The notes beneath the pieces were generated by a model. It was not told the DNA's origin. It searched no databases and saw only the letters and a list, made by a program, of their open reading frames with translations. Both the position numbers and the translations under genes were made by a program. Positions 23,001 to 33,712 of a DNA stretch of 64,000 bases are shown here, in pieces. Numbering within the stretch: position 1 is the first letter of the stretch; the number at the start of each line of letters is the position of its first letter. This stretch comes from Leishmania donovani (Eukaryota > Euglenozoa > Kinetoplastea > Trypanosomatida > Trypanosomatidae). The stretch covers positions 246,353 through 310,352 of the forward strand of contig NC_018261.1 of the NCBI RefSeq assembly GCF_000227135.1, read 5' to 3'.

Positions 23001-23001
23001 G
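15820..23001 (+). CDS. Giant proline-rich, coiled-coil hypothetical protein (2,393 aa)
   Basis: The frame runs from ATG 15820 to a TAG stop at 22999-23001. Residues ~8-50 form a short Glu/Gln-rich coiled coil (LLELEERQRQLKRLCEEALR). Residues ~90-570 are disordered with repeated polyproline runs of 6-11 prolines, similar in style to profilin- or SH3/EVH1-binding segments. Residues ~890-1235 are a long coiled coil (for example LQQKYDAAQTKAEALARHLV). The rest is Ser/Pro/Ala-rich disorder with acidic patches and another polyproline run near residue 1935, ending in a basic helix (EDVANILKRIKAKKEQEQKR). That last helix resembles a short C-terminal oligomerisation or actin-binding-like segment, but I cannot assign it. 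No signal peptide or membrane segment is seen. The composition suggests a cytoskeletal scaffold. Function unknown. Confidence 0.85.
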
Positions 23002-24411
23002 CGCGCCTCGGTGTCTCTCTGGAGCCTCTTCGTGTGGCAGAGACGCGGCAAAAATACCGATGAAGGCCCGCGAGCACGTCTTTTTCTCCCGCCTCTGCTC
23101 ACCAGCTCCTTGAAGCACATACGCGCACACGCACACACTTATTCCCCACCACGATGACGCTAACGCTTCGCACACCTTGACGCGCGCCCATCTGCACTTT
23201 ACCTTCAACCGGTGTGCGTGCCGCCGCTGCGGCAGCAGCAGTGGCGGCCTCTCTCTCTCTCCTCCCCCTCACGCCGTCCCCGCGAGCCGCCCGTGTCGAG
23301 CGCGCTTCTATGTTGTGGTTTCTTCCCTCTGTATTACTTTCGCTTAGAGTTCTTTTTTTTTTGCTTTCGTTGTTCTTGTGTTACTGCGCACCGCTCTGTT
23401 TGTCCTAAGAGCATGCAGGATTAAAAAAAAAGAAGGATGTCTCTCGCCTTTCGTCTCCCTCGCCGTCCTCCCTTGCTTGCAGCGATATCATCAGAAAGAG
23501 ATATCAGGAAATCGAGCGGCTACTCTGTTGTGAGATCCGTCCTTCCGCGGCGACAGATGCTCAGGGCCTTTATTCTGCCGAGCGTCGTTGAGCGCCGCCT
23601 CGCCATCCTTCTTCGATGCACCACTCTCTCTCCCGTGTTGTGTTTACGTGGTCTCTCCTCGCATAGGACACCAGCTCCTGGGGCGTTCTGCTGGCCCCCA
23701 GCACGCTCGCAAGTATTTCCCTTTTGCTTTCTGCATCTCTACTCCGCCCCCTCCCCTTCTCCCTCCCGCCGCACTACACACGTTTGAGTGACTTCGTCCT
23801 CTCGCATCATACGTTGAAGGACTCACACCAAGTACATAGAGATACACACACATATATATATATACACTTACATAAACTCAATAGAACTCAAACGAAGCCG
23901 GCGGCGCGCCGCGTCATCGTATCCTTCTCCTTTTTTGTGTGTGTTTCGACTGCTGCCGTGGCACTCACTGCCCCCCTCGAGCCAAACCCACGCTAGAAAA
24001 CTACACGGGGGATTGCGCACCTCTGCGCGCTGCAGACAGCAGCTTTCTTTGTGTGTTTCCAGCACCTATCCACACCACGCACCACCTTGCGTACGGCCGC
24101 AACGCCAATACGGTCTTCGCCGCACAAGTGCATAGATTGCACCATCTCACACATCATTGTCTGTGCGTTTGCTCTGTCCTCTTGCTCCTATCAAGGTTCG
24201 TTGCGCTCCCCTCGCCCCCCCCCCCACACACACGCGCGCGCGCAAAGACAAACACGCGTACTCTCCCGTTGTTGGTGGACGAAGTGGTAACATCACACGG
24301 CTACCGTCATTCATCTTTTCGCTCCTTGCTGTGTGCGAAGGCGATTGTGTACCTTCACGGCAGTCGTGCTAGCTCGCTTCGACCGCTCTCCTCCTCTGTT
24401 CTTCACTCACA
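23002..24411 (+). other. Intergenic spacer / untranslated region
   Basis: Pyrimidine-rich tracts (23240-23400, 23690-23770, 24360-24405) and a TA run near 23849-23863 dominate. Pyrimidine followed by AG occurs several times, so the acceptor for the next gene is ambiguous. No gene or structured RNA is evident. Confidence 0.55.
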
Positions 24412-27400
24412 ATGAACACATCAATGGCTGATGTCGACTCCATAGACGCCCCGCCGCGGGTTGCCCCACCGTCTGTACCAGAGACCAGGCCTGTCGCGAA
24501 AGTGCAGGGAGAGCAATCGGCAGACCAGCGGCAGCAGAGAAGGTGTGACTTGGAAGACATTTTTCAGCCCTCTTCGACTGCAGATGGCCACGCTGCGGAC
24601 GGCAAAAGTGGCCCGCACAGAGGTGGCGACCGTAGCAGCACCTCTTCCTCATCTTCGTGCCGGGTGCGCACACCTTTGATGTCCGTTGCCGCCTCCCGTG
24701 CGCGAGTTCCCTCGAAGGAAGTCCTTTACAGGAGACGCAGCGGCCCCCACCAACACCGCCCATCTCCCTCGCTGGTGAGTGCAACCGACGTTGTTATCGA
24801 AGGAAGAGGTGATGACATATATACAGGGCACGGAGCCTCAGGGCGCGATGGGCAGCTCACATCGTCACCGGCGAACCCCGGGCCGTCTCTCGCTCGGCAA
24901 TATGGCGAAAATGCTGCGCTTACGCGCGCCATCGCGGCTGACGTGGCGGCGGCCTCAGCGGAAATCACATCCCATCGCCAAAAGAGTCGGGTCGCGAAGT
25001 TCCTTCTTGACATGGAGGGCGATCCGAGTGTGAGCACCGACGCCCTTCTGCGGCGCATGCAGACCAAGGAGAAGGAGTTCGATGAGAAGATCCACCAGAT
25101 TCATCACACTTTTCAGAACGCAGGGGAGCAGCTCGTTGTGCGGGACAACATCATCTCCCATCTGAAGGAAGAGCTCGCTGGTCTTCGTGCGGAGGTCGCG
25201 CGGATACCGAAAGAGTACCAGGAGCGAGAGGAGAAGCTACTGCTCCGTGTAGAGGCCATGATGACGGAGCTGTCGGAGGAGCAGAAGCGTGCCCATCATT
25301 CCCGCCGCACCGCCGAGGAGGAGGTGCGCGCTGTCCGTGATTCCTTGCAGACGGCGGAGCAGCAGCTGGCGCAGCAGCAGCACATGTCAGACGATCTGTT
25401 GCGACAACTTCGTGCGAGCGACAAGGCACTTCAAGAAGAAAAGCAGCGGCACGCCACCGCGCTTGCGGAGAGTCGGTGCGCCTACGAGGCCAAGCTCAGC
25501 GAGCTCCAACGCACCTTTCGCTCCATGGAGAAGCAGGTGGCCAAGTCGCAGTCGCGTCTGGAGGATATGGAGAAGGACCGCTGCCAGCAGCAGGCAAAGC
25601 TTCTAGAGCTGGAGCTGAGCGGCCGGCGGCGAATCTCCTCCGAGACGGTCAAGGCCAAGGAGCTTCTCACCGAAAACGAAGCCCTGCGCGACGAGGTGGA
25701 AGCCGTGCGCCTCAGTATGGCGCGTCTGCTGAGACTGATGAGCGAGGTGCCTGTCCTGTCGGACTACCTACAATGGAATGAACTGAGCAGCGAGTTTGTC
25801 TTCCTCGGCTACCCTACTCGATATTTTGACACGAGTCACCGAGGACGAGGAACGTCCTCGCTGTCACCTAGTCGACGCACGGGCAGTCATGGAGCCTCTC
25901 CAGCGCGCCGTCGTGCTGCGGCTGTAGCCGCGGGGGACGACATGAGCTTCGACAGGCCCGGGCCGTCGAGCCACTCTTCTGGCTACTATCAGGACACAAA
26001 CGTCTCCGGTATCTCTGCGGGCGACACGGGCGTCGAGGATGGCGTCTACGCCGGCGTTGCGGCTTCGCTTTCCAAGAATGTCTGGCTGAACGGCCGGTGG
26101 GCTCAGGAAATGATCTCCATCATCTCGGCAGAGAACAACTTCACTCGTCTGAAACGAATAAAACTGCTGGAGCTGGAGGAGGCGGCGCAGCTAAGCGAGC
26201 GGCTGCCATCTGCGCGCGACGTCCTTGAGTGCCGTAAGCCGGAACATCATTACTGGATCCCGTACGCCGTCTTCATGGAGGCGCAGAAATTCAAGAACAA
26301 GTACTACCCAAAACTGCCCGCCATGTCGCACTTTTCGCCATTTCTCATTCAACTCAACAAGATTTGGCGCGCGAAGTTGCAGGACCGGCTGCGCATCATG
26401 CAGCAACAGAATTACAATCAACCGCAGCAGCCCTCTCAAGCGCGGCGCAGCGCCACTGCTGAGAGTCGGTTCGCCAGTCGCGCGCGAACCCGTGAAGGCA
26501 ATCTCGATGACCAGGGAAGCAGCGCAGTAAGCCGGCTAACAAGTCGCGGCTGCGTCGCACCTTTGCCGAGGCCGGGCGAGCTGTTTTCGGAGTGGGCGCG
26601 CCAAGAAGCCCGCATGGATGAAATTCACGCTGAACACCATCGCCTGCGCCGCGAGGTGCGCCTCCATGTCAGCAGCCAAAAAGGTCTGCAGCTCTTTCGA
26701 CTGTACGACGAGCTTGTGCGCGGTGCCCATCAGACCCTCGGCGAAGTCCTTCGGCTGGCAGAGGACCTCTACGACAGTGCGATGGCTCAGCGCGTGTCAG
26801 AGTCGGAGGACCGAAAGCGCGCAGCATCCAGCGCGCTTCATGAGATTAAGCAACAGGGGCAAGCAAGTGCAGAGATGGCTGATCTTGCTGAGGCGCGTGA
26901 TCGGCTGCTGTGCGTCGTGGATCACACGTGTCAGCAGGTGTGTGATGTCGGAGACTCCTTGTCCACCCGAATGATGTCCTACTATAGTGATCTGCATCAA
27001 CTCATTCACATGCTACACCACCACATTCGCCAGGCTCGTGAGCGCAGCCGTCACAAGACGCGTGAGCAAGCTAGCAGCGACGGTACGAGAAGCGGCAGCA
27101 GCACTAGCAGCTCCACCGCCCCGTGGTCTGGAAGGATCTCGAGCACTGTTTTGTCCACCGAAGAGCTTCAACAGCGACTTCGCGAGCTTCTCCACGGCCA
27201 GTACGGAACGGCCCGCGGCCCTGGTGCCGATGCGGATCATGCTGCAGATGCTGCTGCAGCGCCCGGGGCAATCAGCAGCGACGCGCTGTTGAAGCTGGCC
27301 GCCAGCGTGCTGGACTTCGGCGAAGAGGTCCGCCGCGAAGTGACTCACGCCACCGCTGCCCTCCGCGTAGTTGCCGAGCAGGGCATGAGAGAAGCAGCTC

Positions 27401-27417
27401 AGTGTCAAGGCGCGTGA
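24412..27417 (+). CDS. Coiled-coil hypothetical protein (1,001 aa)
   Basis: The frame starts with ATG at 24412, just after a pyrimidine-rich leader, and ends TGA at 27415-27417. Residues ~1-190 are low-complexity. Residues ~200-460 form a continuous coiled coil (for example EEKLLLRVEAMMTELSEEQK). A Ser/Gly-rich linker (~475-545) follows. Residues ~555-670 look globular and aromatic-rich (HYWIPYAVFMEAQKFKNKYY, then HFSPFLIQLNKIWRAKLQDR). Residues ~720-1000 are helical, with a second coiled region. The central globular block is the part most likely to identify homologues, but I do not recognise it. No membrane segment is seen. The architecture is typical of kinetoplastid cytoskeletal proteins, which is an inference only. 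Confidence 0.85.
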   Translation: MNTSMADVDSIDAPPRVAPPSVPETRPVAKVQGEQSADQRQQRRCDLEDIFQPSSTADGHAADGKSGPHRGGDRSSTSSSSSCRVRTPLMSVAASRARVPSKEVLYRRRSGPHQHRPSPSLVSATDVVIEGRGDDIYTGHGASGRDGQLTSSPANPGPSLARQYGENAALTRAIAADVAAASAEITSHRQKSRVAKFLLDMEGDPSVSTDALLRRMQTKEKEFDEKIHQIHHTFQNAGEQLVVRDNIISHLKEELAGLRAEVARIPKEYQEREEKLLLRVEAMMTELSEEQKRAHHSRRTAEEEVRAVRDSLQTAEQQLAQQQHMSDDLLRQLRASDKALQEEKQRHATALAESRCAYEAKLSELQRTFRSMEKQVAKSQSRLEDMEKDRCQQQAKLLELELSGRRRISSETVKAKELLTENEALRDEVEAVRLSMARLLRLMSEVPVLSDYLQWNELSSEFVFLGYPTRYFDTSHRGRGTSSLSPSRRTGSHGASPARRRAAAVAAGDDMSFDRPGPSSHSSGYYQDTNVSGISAGDTGVEDGVYAGVAASLSKNVWLNGRWAQEMISIISAENNFTRLKRIKLLELEEAAQLSERLPSARDVLECRKPEHHYWIPYAVFMEAQKFKNKYYPKLPAMSHFSPFLIQLNKIWRAKLQDRLRIMQQQNYNQPQQPSQARRSATAESRFASRARTREGNLDDQGSSAVSRLTSRGCVAPLPRPGELFSEWARQEARMDEIHAEHHRLRREVRLHVSSQKGLQLFRLYDELVRGAHQTLGEVLRLAEDLYDSAMAQRVSESEDRKRAASSALHEIKQQGQASAEMADLAEARDRLLCVVDHTCQQVCDVGDSLSTRMMSYYSDLHQLIHMLHHHIRQARERSRHKTREQASSDGTRSGSSTSSSTAPWSGRISSTVLSTEELQQRLRELLHGQYGTARGPGADADHAADAAAAPGAISSDALLKLAASVLDFGEEVRREVTHATAALRVVAEQGMREAAQCQGA

Positions 27418-28482
27418 TCTGAGAGAGAGGTGGGAAGGAACGTCACTGTTTCCACGTGCTGGTTTCACGCTCTCCACACGTCAGCTCGGTCTCTCCATTG
27501 CAGCGGTCGTTTCCGCGTCCACATAGTCGGTGGATGCGGCGCGCACCTCACACAGCTCTGCGTCGCTTATCATCAGTTTGTTTGCTTGTTCGAGTCTGTT
27601 ATCCCCTTCGTGTACCTGTACCGTGTGCATGTGTGTATGTGCACGTGTGCGTGTGTGGATGCACGGAGGTCGCAGGCGTCCCTGCAGGTGCTGATCAACT
27701 CCTTTTTTGTCGTTTGTCACGCAGGTCGACAAACAGGATATAAGGGAGAGAGCGAGGAAGAAATGTTGTGGTGCGATGTCAGCCATGAAGTGACCAGGAG
27801 AATATCTACCTGGTGCACCATTCAACACGCGAAGGAGGTGGAGAAGCAACACCAACGGCGATGTTAGCCGCAGCAGTTCTGCGTGGGTAGCGGAGTGTGT
27901 GTTTGGATGTCGTTTTATCTTGCTGGCGACGTCATTGAGTCTCTCTGCTGTACAGGCTCACGGGTGAAGTGTACCCCAGCGCCGCCCGCACATCTCTACG
28001 ATGCACAACTTCTGTGCTCGACCGTACTGCGCCTTCCCTACTCATACATGCTCGCTGCCCCCCCCCCTCCCCTCCTCTCTCTCTGTCGCTCCCTCTTTTG
28101 GATATACTATCGTGTTTTGCTTTGGTGGGGTGTGCGGCATGGATCGCTGTGGTGATCCTCTGCGAGGAGAAGCATCAAAACCTGATTCCTTCGCCTTTCC
28201 TCCTCACCCCCGCATATTACGGGTACCCTCATTTCGTGCTTCTCACAGGCACAGTCAAGGGAGGGGGTGGGGGGCGCAAGTCGTGGTTGGAAGGCGCAGA
28301 AGGCAAGGCACAACGATAGGATCAGCTAATCGGTACTGCACCTCTGCTTATTCAAGGATCATCAAGGCCAGTACCCGCCCATGGGAAAGATTGGATCGGT
28401 TCTGCAATCGTGTCCGCAAAGAGAGGCGGGGGAGTAGCTGTTCGAATTCTCCAAACGAAAAGGAAGCAGTCGGTTTGTAGTC
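27418..28482 (+). other. Intergenic spacer / untranslated region
   Basis: This spacer contains GT-rich runs (27625-27660) and C/T tracts (28055-28100). No open frame shows coding character, and I see no repeat shared with other spacers. Confidence 0.55.
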
Positions 28483-31400
28483 ATGAGTGTAGGGTCCACG
28501 TCACTGCCGCCGTTGCTCCCCTCCGGCGCCGATCTTCTAGTCTGCATCGCCTCCTACTGGCCATCTGCAACACAAGGAAATGGGTCGGGCGCCGTGCGGC
28601 GCCAGCAAAGGCTTCCACTCGCATGGATCGCTGCCAGCCCTGCAGCACGCGTTGTTGCGGAGCAGCGGCATGCGTGGGTGGTGCTCCCCTTTACTCAGAT
28701 CGGCACCTGCCCCGCTGATGCTGAAGTCGATGGCGCTGCCAGCGACGGAGTAGAGAACACATTCGGATCCGTTCTAGCAAACGCCACCGTGCAGCCAAGA
28801 GTGCTGCAGGTCGCTCTGAAGACGGACAGCGCGGATGCGAGCGCAACCGGACTTGTCTCTTCGTCTTCGAAGCAAACCGCACACGGGAGCGTGGTTGCGA
28901 GTGTACTGTCGTGGCTGAGACGGACCGGGGAGAGCCTCGCAGACGTTGGTCACGCAGTCTCGCCAGTGAGGCCTGCATCGCTTTCTTTCAACGGCCCCGC
29001 CTCTCCCCCGTCCACGCCGCTGAAGACGGCCAAAGGCAGAAGCAGCTCAGCGGCACGAGGTGTGAAAAACGCTGCGGACGCAGCTGGATGCTGCGGAGCT
29101 CATATTGGCGGGATCACAGTAGTGTTGGTGTCGGGTGTGCACGAGCTCGACGCGGCCGGCGCCGGCGCAGCATTCACCGAAGGCAGAGCGTCGAGCGACG
29201 GAGCAGCGAAGCAGAAAGGCGCCTTTCCCACCCACGGCGAAGGAAAGCCGGCAGCACTGAGCCCACGTCTCCTCTTCCCCTCTACCACGTCGTGTGGCGG
29301 CTCCGTCGCCTCGATGCTGTCAGTCCCACCCAATGCAGCGGTCTACAATGGCATGGCTGGAGGGAGCAGGGAGGAAAGGATGCCGTCCACCACAAACAGT
29401 ATTTTCCGCGCTGGGGCAGAATTGCACGGCGACGATGGCGGGGCCGACGATGAGACCGCAAACGACCCGAAGACAGCCACATCGGTGTATGTGGTGCAGC
29501 AGTTCAGCGAGCTTCGGCACCGCATACGCGAAGCACAACGGCAACGAGCGTCTGCGGCCGCCGTGTCATCACGTGGGCTTCTTACCACGGTATGGTACCG
29601 TCAAGTGTTTGTGGGCACTGCGGAAGCGACAGACAAGGCGCTGTGCGGTGTCTCACAGTGGTGGTTGCAGCGCTCGATACGAAGGCACGAACTTCCCACG
29701 ACGGCCTCCCAAGCCATCAGCCTCACACACGGAAGCCATAGTGTTCGCGTCAGTGGTAGTAGCTACAATGAGCCGCGAACGCTTCCACCGCCGTTGCTGC
29801 ACATCAAGTACGTGGACGACGTCTTCGCAGATCTTTGGTGGCCGCGCCGCTTCATTATGATCGTGTATCACCGCCTCTCACAGCGGACGGCGCATGCCCC
29901 GTGGGCGGCAAAGTTGTTTCTGCTGGTGTGGATGATACTCGTTGTCTTTGTACAAACCGTTCTTCACGGCGTTCTGCAAGTCGCTCCGCCCCTCCGCGCC
30001 AGTGATGAGCGGCACAGCGGCAGCGGAAACGGCACGAGCCACCAATGCCGTGTCCCTCCCGTGGATCTCATCTCTGCCTTCCACAAAATGGGAAGGGTCT
30101 ACGGAAGGCGCCAGTTGGCAGCTCTCGATGTGAGTCACACTGGAGTGCGTGGCACCCACCTACTCGCCTGCGTCCTCGGAAGCGTGATGACACCGCCGAC
30201 GACCAGTGAGGGCGAGGCAGCTGTGGCGCATGGCAAGGGATTGTGGGCGCTGGACGTGGCAGGGTGCACGCAGCTGCGCCACCGTCGCGGGGAGCTGTAT
30301 GCCTTGTCCCACATGCTGGACCAACTATGCAGCCACGCTGCCAGTCGAGTTGCTGAGCTCTCCCTAAGGGAACCTTCTGGAACGCTCGCCGTCGCCGACC
30401 TCCTTCTCTCCCTCTCCTTGCGAGATGGCTCGCGGTTTGCTTCTCCGTCCGCCACCGGCCTCGCACTGGCCCTTTTCACACACCACGGTCATCTCACCTG
30501 GGTGTGCGCCGCCGGCAGCGACGTGGACAGTGCCGCTTTGCGTGAGCTGGGTCGGTACGCGCTGCTGGTGGAAGCCGCTGCGGCGACGCAGCAGCCTCAA
30601 CCGCCGCACTCACCGATGTGCACCTTACGCGCACTCGACCTGACCAGCGCTCTGAGGGTTGATGATGTAAACCCGATGGGGTACTTGACGCAGCTGGAGC
30701 AGCTGCTACTGCCCTTCACCTACGTTGACGACGTAGGCATCGGTAGCCTCGACGGTCACACATACGCGCATGACCTAAGTGCGATGTTGGCGTTGTTCAC
30801 TACAGCGATAGCAAAAGAGGCCCCTGAGCTACCAGATGACGCACAGAAATCGCTGCAGAGTACTCTGGACGCTCTGCAGCATCTTATCCTCATCGACGAC
30901 GACGGCGCTGGGCAAGCGGATGTGCACCGCGGGAATCCGCGCAAGGATCTCGTGGAGGCGCTTCACCAGAAGTTCCGCTCCCATCTGTATCACCTCGACC
31001 TTACATACTGTCTCTGTGTCTCAAGTGTAAAGGGCCTGGTGCGCCAGCAGCAGCTTGAGCTGCTGAACCTTAGCCAAACTCGAGTGAACAAGTTTGGCCT
31101 GTTCGGTGGCACAGACCCGCATGACTCGTCAGGGTCGTCCGCGTCCGCGGCTCAGCCCCGTCGCACGCCGCCTCTCCGACTCTTCATTGCGGAGATGTGC
31201 GAGCATCTCAGTGACCTCAGCGGTCTCGCTCACATAAGCACACTCGAGTGTGTCATTGTGCGCAGTGGCTCCCTCGGCGATGATGGGCTGCGTGCCCTGT
31301 GCACCCCTGACATGCAGCGCCTGCAGCTGATGGATCTGAGCTACTGCGATCGCCTGCACCATGTAGGGTGCCTGGCGCAGCTGCCCGCCTTGGAGACACT

Positions 31401-31617
31401 CATCCTGGACAGCACCGACGTAACCCCAGCGGAGGTGAAGCAGCTTCGCTCCAGTCGCTCTCTGCACACGCTATCACTGCGCTTTTGCACCGAGTTTGCC
31501 TTCATTGGCAGGGACTTGGAGAAGCTGGAGGCGGTAGTGGGCACCTTCGCAGCGCTCAATAGGTACCTGTATGAGGACCTTGCCGGAGATGATGAGCTTC
31601 GCAAGAAGACGAACTGA
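28483..31617 (+). CDS. Leucine-rich-repeat protein with one likely membrane segment (1,044 aa)
   Basis: ATG 28483 to TGA 31617. Residues ~1-460 are Ser/Ala/Gly-rich with little recognisable fold. Residues ~475-500 are strongly hydrophobic (AAKLFLLVWMILVVFVQTVL), a probable single membrane-spanning segment. From ~545 onward irregular leucine-rich repeats recur: LWALDVAGCTQL, LRALDLTSALRV, LEQLLLPFTYVDD, LYHLDLTYCLCV, LELLNLSQTRVN, LQLMDLSYCDRL, LETLILDSTDVT, LHTLSLRFCTEF. Several carry the Cys found in the cysteine-containing/AMN1-like LRR class, which usually mediates protein binding. The likely topology is a membrane-anchored LRR scaffold, but orientation cannot be told. No kinase, GTPase or F-box motif is seen. 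Function unknown. Confidence 0.8.
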   Translation: MSVGSTSLPPLLPSGADLLVCIASYWPSATQGNGSGAVRRQQRLPLAWIAASPAARVVAEQRHAWVVLPFTQIGTCPADAEVDGAASDGVENTFGSVLANATVQPRVLQVALKTDSADASATGLVSSSSKQTAHGSVVASVLSWLRRTGESLADVGHAVSPVRPASLSFNGPASPPSTPLKTAKGRSSSAARGVKNAADAAGCCGAHIGGITVVLVSGVHELDAAGAGAAFTEGRASSDGAAKQKGAFPTHGEGKPAALSPRLLFPSTTSCGGSVASMLSVPPNAAVYNGMAGGSREERMPSTTNSIFRAGAELHGDDGGADDETANDPKTATSVYVVQQFSELRHRIREAQRQRASAAAVSSRGLLTTVWYRQVFVGTAEATDKALCGVSQWWLQRSIRRHELPTTASQAISLTHGSHSVRVSGSSYNEPRTLPPPLLHIKYVDDVFADLWWPRRFIMIVYHRLSQRTAHAPWAAKLFLLVWMILVVFVQTVLHGVLQVAPPLRASDERHSGSGNGTSHQCRVPPVDLISAFHKMGRVYGRRQLAALDVSHTGVRGTHLLACVLGSVMTPPTTSEGEAAVAHGKGLWALDVAGCTQLRHRRGELYALSHMLDQLCSHAASRVAELSLREPSGTLAVADLLLSLSLRDGSRFASPSATGLALALFTHHGHLTWVCAAGSDVDSAALRELGRYALLVEAAAATQQPQPPHSPMCTLRALDLTSALRVDDVNPMGYLTQLEQLLLPFTYVDDVGIGSLDGHTYAHDLSAMLALFTTAIAKEAPELPDDAQKSLQSTLDALQHLILIDDDGAGQADVHRGNPRKDLVEALHQKFRSHLYHLDLTYCLCVSSVKGLVRQQQLELLNLSQTRVNKFGLFGGTDPHDSSGSSASAAQPRRTPPLRLFIAEMCEHLSDLSGLAHISTLECVIVRSGSLGDDGLRALCTPDMQRLQLMDLSYCDRLHHVGCLAQLPALETLILDSTDVTPAEVKQLRSSRSLHTLSLRFCTEFAFIGRDLEKLEAVVGTFAALNRYLYEDLAGDDELRKKTN

Positions 31618-32228
31618 CATGCGCTCTAGGCCATGCGTTCATCTTTGCTGTCCTCCTTCCCTATGTGAAGAGCCAGTGTGCTGGCGCATCGCGTCAGCTG
31701 GCTCCGCACAGGGGGAGGGGAAGGGGAGCCGGGCGGTATCGCCTCGGAAAAGGCCCTTCGTGATAATAGCGCAGCTCTCTTCCAAGTCCAAACTATTCTT
31801 CACATGGCTTTCCATCCACCCATACTCTCTCATCCTCTTCTCCAGCCCGGCTAGTCTCTCAGTATCACGAATGCGGAGCTAAACGAGAAACGATGGAAGA
31901 GGCGGAGGTGGAATGTCCGTCACCACTCGCGCGCGATGCCTTGTCGTTTTGTTGTTCTCCCCCCACCACCCACCCACCCACCTACACACCCACCCCGGTG
32001 TAACGTGGAGGGGGAGCAATGGTGGGTCGGGGACGCAGGACAGGGCAGGATATACGCATGACGTCTGCTGCCTCCGCTGCGACCTACTCTGTGCTTGTAT
32101 GTGTGGCTTTTGTGCGCATAGATGTTGGACGTGCCGCCTGGCCTCTCTCTTCACGTAGCCCCATTTTTTTCTTTCGTTTTGCTTTTTCTTGGTGCCTGTT
32201 TTCTTTCTCACCATTGCATAAGAAGCTC

Positions 32229-32774
32229 CTGATGATGACGGGTGGGGGGACACATCTCAGTGCGTGTTATGACAGGGCCCAGTACCCACTCTCTCTTTGG
32301 GGGCGCCAAAACAGCCCTTCCCATCCTTGCCGAACGCCAAGCCACTTCTGGTGCTGACAGGGTCAAGCACCCACGAGGTAGGGGAACTTTAGAGCGATGC
32401 ATCGCTACTGATGCCGGCGGTCAGGCCCCGGATGACGGTGTTGCGTCGGTGCGACCTGACACAATAAACACGCTTGCGCCATCCATGTGAAAGGCAGGGT
32501 GTCGGCGTGACTCGGACGCATCGCACCCGGCCCTCACACTGCCCATTGGTGGAGGGAAGGAGGGGAGCCTGAGGCACCGCGAGTCGAGACTCGGCAGAGT
32601 TTGAGACAGAGGCCGCGCTCTCAGACGGCTGAGCCGGCGCACTGCTGTAACGTATGTGTTTACCGCTGCTTTGCACCACACGAGGTGGTGGGCCTATGGC
32701 AGGCCGGGGAGGGGAGGGGAGTCGAGTCGACCTCGTGTTGTATGGCAGAGAGCGGAGGCGCTAGAAAACAAAAG
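32229..32774 (+). mobile_element. SIDER-like truncated retroposon, copy 2
   Basis: Same orientation and same ordered landmarks as the element at 5183-5806: ACAGGGCCCAGTAC, CTTCTGG then TGACAGGGTC, AGAGCGATGCAT, CGCTACTGATG, GTTGCGTCGG, CCGGCCCTCACACTGCCC, AGACAGAGGCCG, CCTCGTGTTGTATGGCA, then an A-rich 3' end. It is shorter mainly through internal deletions. It lies ~600 bp after the LRR gene, probably within that transcript's 3' UTR. Divergence between the copies suggests old insertions. Confidence 0.7.
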
Positions 32775-33567
32775 GTTGCATAACAAACGCATAATCTTGC
32801 ATGTGTGTGTGGGGGGTGGGATGCGCCGATGTTCGCCTCTCCTCTCCTCTTCTTTCTCACAGCCAACCTTTTGTGTTTTCTCCCATGCCCAAGTACGTGT
32901 TTGTGTTTGTGCGCGCCGGTCTGTAGCACAGCCTCAGCTACCACAAGTCTAAAAGTGCTCACTGCTTCTCCCTTCTTTCCACACTCTCGCCGTTGCGCGC
33001 TGGCTGGCGGAGTCTGGGTACTCCTGTGGGAGTCGACAGGGGAGGGTAGACGACTTTTCGGGCAAAAAAACGGAAATCTGCGACAGCTGCGTCCTCACCC
33101 GTAATCGGGCCCCTCCTCCCTCTCTTCCTAACGCGCATAGCTCCGCACCGGAGATGTACGCCATGAGGGCTCCTCCTGGTGTTGCTTCTGCTCTTGCCGC
33201 CGGCGACACCGCTCCTGAGGCCCAATTCGCCACCTTGCACAAGTACGTGTGTTCTCCATCTGCCTTTACTCTCTTGCTCTTCTTCCTCCTTGTGGGCTAT
33301 CCTTCCTCTCGGCGGTGCGAAAGAGAACGCGCTGCCGACGTGAGCACAACACGCACATTGAAGCGCTGTGTGACTGGCGAAAGTCTGTTCTTTTTCTCTC
33401 TCCCACTCCCTTTCCCGTCTTTCTCAAACGCGCGCGCACATCTGCCGAGTGTCGCAACCGTCAGCATCACTGCCGTCGTTGAAGCGATCTCTTTGATTTC
33501 GTTTAGTTTGCTGTTTTACTTTTATTTTTCCGCGTTTCTGCGCTCCATTCCAAGTGCGCTGCCGTGC

Positions 33568-33569
33568 AG
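33568..33569 (+). promoter_or_regulatory. Predicted spliced-leader acceptor AG for RPN11
   Basis: The pyrimidine-rich stretch at about 33506-33550 is followed by GCCGTGCAG ending at 33569, giving an inferred 143-nt 5' UTR. A second candidate, TGCAG at 33701-33705, lies close to the ATG but lacks an adjacent pyrimidine tract. Confidence 0.4.
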
Positions 33570-33712
33570 GATTGTATCCCCCCCCCTCCTCCACGAAGCG
33601 TGCCTCTGCTCGCCCACCCATCCCAAGCTATCCCTCGACTCCTTGCGAGCTTGTAAACGCACACTCTCGTCGCACAAGCGCACATACATACACACAGGGG
33701 TGCAGGTACAAG

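Larger units (their letters stand above)
31618..33712 (+). other. Spacer with SIDER element and 5' region of RPN11
   Basis: About 2.1 kb without a protein gene. It includes SIDER copy 2 (32229-32774), a C/A-rich stretch (31957-32000), and a long pyrimidine tract (33495-33560) ahead of the RPN11 acceptor. Confidence 0.6.

Noticed and set aside
29812..29829. YVDDVF motif resembling a reverse transcriptase active site
   Set aside because: It lies inside the intact LRR protein with no other RT motifs around it; chance match.
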